Of a stretch of DNA of 64,000 bases, positions 60,072-64,000 are shown in pieces; within the stretch, counting starts at the first letter, position 1, and every line of letters begins with the position of its first letter. Origin of the DNA: Coriolopsis trogii (lineage: Eukaryota; Basidiomycota; Agaricomycetes; Polyporales; Polyporaceae); contig JAHYIO010000031.1 in assembly GCA_020543525.1 (NCBI GenBank), positions 1,860,001 through 1,924,000 on the forward strand, given 5' to 3'. The notes beneath the pieces were generated by a model. That model was not told the DNA's origin. It worked only from the letters and a program-made list of their open reading frames with translations, and did not search any database. A program made the position numbers and the translations under genes.

Positions 60072-61982
60072 ATGCTGAACTCAGCCCAGGCCGCCAACGG
60101 TTCAGCTCGAATCAGCCCAGGTCGGCCCTCGCACAGTGGTCTCAGCCCCAATGGCTATGATTCCGCCGTCCATGTTGCCTCTCTGGCGGAGAAGAAGCGG
60201 CTATGGTGGACGAATGCTCTCATCAACTCGCTCTTCATAGCAGCTTGGTACGGCTTTGCAATCGCTGACTGTACCGCTTAGTAATTGCTGCTCCGCTTAC
60301 AGGTTCTTATTTGCGACCTTGCTCTCTCTGTACAACAAGTGGATGTTTTCGCCTGACAGATACGGATTCCCTTCGCCGTTGTTTGTCACGACCGCCCATA
60401 TGTGGGTCCAGTTCTCGCTAGCGGCCTTGCTTCGCTACTCGTTTCCTCGACATTTTCGGCCCGAGAGGAATCCAGATCGGCATGACTATCTGTATGTACT
60501 GGTTTTCCAACGCCCTCAGCATCCTGTCTTGAATGATATATATCATTCATCGGCCGGATGCTGAGTGGAACTCGTCATCATCGGACTGGTGTACACGAAG
60601 TATTCTGGGATACCAGGCATGGCGCCCATGCCAAGTATTTTCTGAAATTCCGTGTGCGCAGTCTGTACTGCTATCAATGGTTCTGACATCAACTAAATTT
60701 TAGTCGCAAAGCTGTTCCGACAGGCATCGCGACCGGATTAGACATCGGACTCTCTAACCTATCGCTCAAGCTAATCACGCTATCGTTTTACAGTAAGTCC
60801 ATACAACCTGGCGTCATTTAGCGAAAGGCCCTAACTAGGCACCAGCGATGTGCAAATCCTCCTCGCTCGTCTTTGTCCTTCTATTCGCCTTTTTGCTCCG
60901 ACTCGAACAATTCTCGTGGCGACTGATTGGCGTAATCTTCCTGATATGCTCCGGAGTCCTCCTTATGGTCGCCACTCAGACTCACTTCGTACTCGTCGGC
61001 TTCCTCCTCGTCACTTCAGCGAGTGCACTCGGCGGCCTGCGGTGGGGCCTCACCCAGCTCCTCCTCCGCAGTAAGGACGTTGGCATGAGCAATCCCGCTG
61101 CTACTCTCTTCTGGCTTGCTCCTATCATGGGGGTCACGCTGGCTATCACTACACTCCTTATCGACGGCCCGAGCAAGATCTTTGAAGCCAGATTCTTTGA
61201 CACCGCTGGTCACACGTTCCAAACCCTGTTTTACCTACTGTGCCCTGGGATTCTTGCCTTCTGCATGGTTCTCAGTGAATTTTAGTAGGTCGTCGTTTCG
61301 TACTAGCGCCTCTAGTCGTACCTGCTAATAGCGTCACATAGCATTATCCAGCGGGCGGGAGTGGTGCCAATGTCCATCGCAGGTATCGCAAAGGAAGTGA
61401 CGACCATCATCTCTGCGGCCTGGTTCTTTGGCGACGAACTTACCCCACTCAATATTACTGGAGTCGCCATCACCGCATGTGGTACGTCGTGCTTCCCTTC
61501 TATCCCGTGCCCGCTCCGTGTCCGAACCTTAACACGCTATCGGCGGACAGGTATTGCCCTGTACACGTATCACAAGTATAAGAAGTCGATGGAGAAAGAC
61601 GTGGCCCTGGATCCGCACGGCAATCCGCTACCTGAAGATGAGGAGGGACTTCTAGATGGGGATGTGGCACTTGAGGGAGGGGACCTCGGCGAGAGGGAAC
61701 GGCTCACTTCACACGTGGATGACGAGGTCGAAGATGACCCAAGCGATCACCACGTCCGTCCTATTTCCCTCGTTCTTCCTCCCCCTCGCGTACTAATGAC
61801 TATTGCAGGACTCCTCTTCTGCCCCTACGCACGACCAGTTACTGTTCTCTGTAGATGACGATGAAGAAGATGAGGATGAGAGTCGGACGAAGCGTGACTT
61901 GCCGCCGCCTTACACCTCAAACGGACGCGGATCACAGGAGTTGCACGACGTGTGGCAGAGGCAGGAGGCTAGGAACGATTAG
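60072..61982 (+). CDS. SLC35 / triose-phosphate-transporter family protein (SLC35C2-like)
   Basis: Exons 60072-60247, 60303-60491, 60704-60792, 60846-61284, 61342-61481, 61551-61753 and 61809-61982 give 469 residues. The TPT/nucleotide-sugar transporter fold is clear, with about ten membrane segments. Recognisable blocks are FLFATLLSLYNKWMFSPD, PTGIATGLDIGLSNLSLKLI, GFLLVTSASALGGLRWGLTQ, FYIIQRAGVVPMSIAGIAKE and NITGVAITACGIALYTYHKY. Relatives act in the Golgi or ER and exchange nucleotide sugars or sugar phosphates; the substrate is not readable here. The C-terminal about 110 residues are acidic and disordered. The FYIIQR join needs a donor inside TTTTA-GTAGGT. The second intron (60492-60703) is 212 nt and carries a strong hairpin. 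The ATG at 60072 is the first in frame after a short upstream open stretch. Confidence 0.94.
60515..60565. repeat. nested inverted repeat inside an intron
   Basis: The arms CTCAGCATCC (60515-60524) and GGATGCTGAG (60556-60565) are exact reverse complements. Between them lies a perfect 20-bp palindrome, TGAATGATATATATCATTCA, at 60530-60549. A transcript could fold into a long stem within the 212-nt intron of the transporter gene. A second small hairpin, GGCATGG-CGC-CCATGCC, occurs about 55 nt downstream in the same intron. Confidence 0.85.
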
Positions 61983-62660
61983 TTCTATATTTATTCATGA
62001 CACCGTCGGTCTTTCTTTGTCTCGCCGTACTGTATAGCACCCTGTTCAGGCCCCATATCTCATTGCATAATTCTCCGATTCGGAGGACGTACGATATGCC
62101 ATGCATTTCCTCGTTGTCACCCTCGGACGCTTTCCTCGCGAGTCGCGACTGAGCGTCCCGCGAAGCCATGTCTGCACTACCGGCCACCTTCCATCGGTGC
62201 GTCGCAAGCTAGGGACCAAAAGAATTCGTAAGATGTTATTTTCGTCACATAAGCGGACAGCCTGTAAACCTTCTGATCGCAGCCCGCTCTACAATGATAC
62301 AGATACGTAAGCCCATGAGCGCTTCACACGTCGTGCTATGCAATGTCCGATACACGACGCCTCGCTGTTTTGAGCACGTATGCGGCCTGTAACACAGAGC
62401 GTGTGGACTCCGCGGGTATCAGTAAGAATGCCGCCACGCCGCCGAAAATGTCGAGTCGTGATGAGTGCGGGCTAGTCGGGGAAGAGTCGAGATAACAGAC
62501 AGAGTGTGTTGTGAAGAGCTATGTGAATATCGGAAAGACGGTGGAGGGCACTCTCGTGGCTGACGGCAAGCGATGGGACACTGATGCCCTGAGGGATAGC
62601 CGGTTGCACATCTACACAGTGCAGATAGACGGCGGAAAGGTATGGTAGAGGCCATTCTCT
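61983..62660. other. convergent intergenic region
   Basis: About 680 nt between the transporter stop and the MED31 stop. No supported gene. TTTATTCATG just after 61983 and an AT-rich stretch fit a poly(A) region. Confidence 0.55.
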
Positions 62661-63216
62661 TCATGACCCGTTTGTCATAACTCCATTGTGGCCGCCTGCT
62701 TGTATACCGTTCGACCGGGGATCCTGCTGAGCGTCGGCAAGAGCGACAGCAGCTTGGATCCTGTTCGGATCCCGCCTGATTTTTGCACCTTGATGAGTCA
62801 CAAGTCCGATGGTAACTAAGTCTTCACACACTTACCAAGTGCGCCAGTGATCGAACTGCTTCTGGTTGAGGTATTCTCTCCATTCGTCTTTCCCGATTTC
62901 GGTCCTAAATTCTGCGTGCTGCAATAGTTCGAGATGATGGAGAGCATGCGGGTACCTCATGGAGACGCCTCAGTACAAAGGAGCCAAAAGAATAAGCAAG
63001 CATAAGTGCCTACAAGATGAATCGAGCGTAATCCTTCTCCTTCCAGTATAAAAGGTACTTCAGGAAGTTGACGAATGCGGGTTGGTTGAGTATTCCTTGC
63101 TGAGCGAGCGAGTGCAGATAGAAAGGATTTGCGAGAGACTGGACAAACTCGAGTTCGAGTTCAAAACGTGCCCGATTGGCGCTGCGTGCATCTTGACTAG
63201 GTTCCGGTTGGGACAT
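62661..63216 (-). CDS. MED31: Mediator complex subunit 31 (Soh1)
   Basis: Exons 63014-63216, 62836-62955 and 62661-62775 give 145 residues. MED31 is a small, very conserved middle-module subunit of Mediator, the coactivator between transcription factors and RNA polymerase II in the nucleus. The family core is intact: [20 protein letters not shown], then [20 protein letters not shown], then [20 protein letters not shown], and [11 protein letters not shown]. The tail [18 protein letters not shown] is variable and Gln/Asn/Gly-rich. The third-exon acceptor at 62776-62777 is chosen over a nearer AG because it alone restores the frame and gives a natural stop. The gene is divergent from the UCH37-type gene, with 212 nt between the starts. 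Confidence 0.96.
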
Positions 63217-63428
63217 GGTGACGTCTGCGCCAAGATGGCCAGAGTACCGCTGGTGGTTGTTTGGATCAAAAGCTCTTGCCAAACAAACATCCCGATTTGG
63301 GCGGTCACAACAAGTCACATGACGTGCGCGACGCGTCAGACTGGAGCGACCGTGGCTGCTTGCTGCTTTTCTTGCTATCGGACCACCACCATTACCCTCG
63401 ACGTCAAAGACACGCACTCGTTATCAAA
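63217..63428. promoter_or_regulatory. divergent promoter of MED31 and UCH37-type gene
   Basis: The minus-strand MED31 ATG (63216) and the plus-strand deubiquitinase ATG (63429) are 212 nt apart, so both core promoters lie here. A TTGGGCGG element (63296-63303) and a TCACATGACGTGCG stretch (an E-box/CRE-like TGACGTG core) are visible. No factor is assigned. Confidence 0.6.
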
Positions 63429-64000
63429 ATGTCAGGAGACGACGACTCCAGCGGATGGCAACTGACCGAATCTGATCCGGGTGTGTTCACGTATGGTTTT
63501 TGTGCCACTAACTCGTCCGACATGAGCTATGCCCTTACCATCCGATGCACACAGAGAATTGCTGAAAACTCTTGGTGTTCCGTTGGTTGTGGATGATCTA
63601 TACTCCCTTGACCCTGCGTCGCTCTCCGAGTTTCAGCCCCTCCATGCGCTCATCTTCCTCTTCAAATGGGTCGCGGGGTCTTCCGCTGAGCCGTCCAGCG
63701 GTGGCCAATACGATCCAGACTTCCCTGGCTTCTTCGCGCACCAGGTCGTCAACAATGCATGCGCCACGCTCGCCGTGATGAACGCCATCGCGAACATCCC
63801 CGGTCTCCAGATGGGCGCCCAGTTGGCCGAGCTCTTCAGCTTCACTGCTGGCATGGACCCGCAGACGAGCGGCATGGCGATCACGAGCTCTGACTGGTTA
63901 CGGGAAGCGCATAACGCTCTATCTCCGCCGTCGGCGATCTCGTTGGAGGGCTTGGACCTGCCGAAGACATCCGAGGACGCGTACCACTTCATCGTGTACA
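63429..64000 (+). CDS. ubiquitin C-terminal hydrolase, UCH37/UCHL5-type (5' part)
   Basis: Exon 63429-63490, then a second exon from 63555 that runs past the window edge; about 169 residues are visible. UCH37 is a cysteine deubiquitinase that edits chains at the proteasome (via Rpn13) or in chromatin complexes. The start DPGVFTELLKTLGVPLVVDD is typical. The active site is QVVNNACATLAVMNAI, with Cys90 as nucleophile and Gln84 as the oxyanion residue, matching Cys88 in human UCH37. The catalytic His and Asp and the C-terminal ULD domain lie outside the window. The intron donor is GTATGG after AC, giving GVF-T-ELLK. Completeness cannot be judged, only that no break is visible so far. Confidence 0.95.

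Noticed and set aside
1..64000. tRNA, rRNA, CRISPR or transposon features
   Set aside because: I scanned by eye for B-box-like GGTTCRANNCC, long direct repeats and transposase, integrase or reverse-transcriptase motifs and found none convincing. A covariance-model and repeat search would settle this.

Overview
The window is nuclear DNA of a filamentous basidiomycete, most likely a wood-decay Agaricomycete (inference). Genes are cut by many short introns (mostly 48-75 nt, GT...AG, often with a CTAAC/CTGAC-like branch site). Gene spacing is tight, and the proteins match fungal families: Zn2Cys6 factor, FRE-type reductase, sedolisin, PL14 lyase, fungal MED31. I saw no prophage, CRISPR array, IS element, rRNA or tRNA. 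All exon models below were built by hand from reading-frame continuity and splice signals. Where I give exon coordinates, the codon phases close exactly unless I say otherwise.

Layout. 0.3-12.6 kb: F-box protein (+), NAR1 Fe-S assembly factor (+), short-chain dehydrogenase (-), a 930-residue disordered protein (-), a tentative unrecognised multi-exon gene (-), and a second F-box-type protein (-). 12.8-20 kb: AVT-type amino-acid transporter (+), phosphomevalonate kinase (-), and a tentative membrane protein (-). 21.5-30.7 kb: FRE-type ferric reductase (+) followed by three secreted enzymes: a PL14-like lyase with a probable GPI signal (+), a sedolisin protease (-) and a class 3 lipase (-). 32.5-38.5 kb: a multi-pass membrane protein with a long disordered tail (-) and a CNNM/MAM3-type protein (+).

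40-64 kb is mostly housekeeping: PDK1-type kinase (+), acetolactate synthase regulatory subunit (+), an Arg/Glu- and Gly-rich protein (-), COG5 (+), porphobilinogen deaminase (-), a secreted Ser/Thr-rich protein (+), a Zn2Cys6 transcription factor (-), an SLC35/TPT-type transporter (+), MED31 (-), and the 5' part of a UCH37-type deubiquitinase (+) that runs off the right edge.

The genes do not form an obvious pathway cluster. The 24.4-30.7 kb block of extracellular enzymes next to a ferric reductase looks like a nutrient-acquisition neighbourhood. The most interesting signals are in gene structure: 8-, 9- and 11-nt microexons in conserved proteins, a probable GC-AG intron in COG5, several introns 4-10 times the usual length, and a perfect 20-bp palindrome nested in 10-bp inverted arms inside a transporter intron. 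Three or four stretches look coding but are missed by simple ORF finding.
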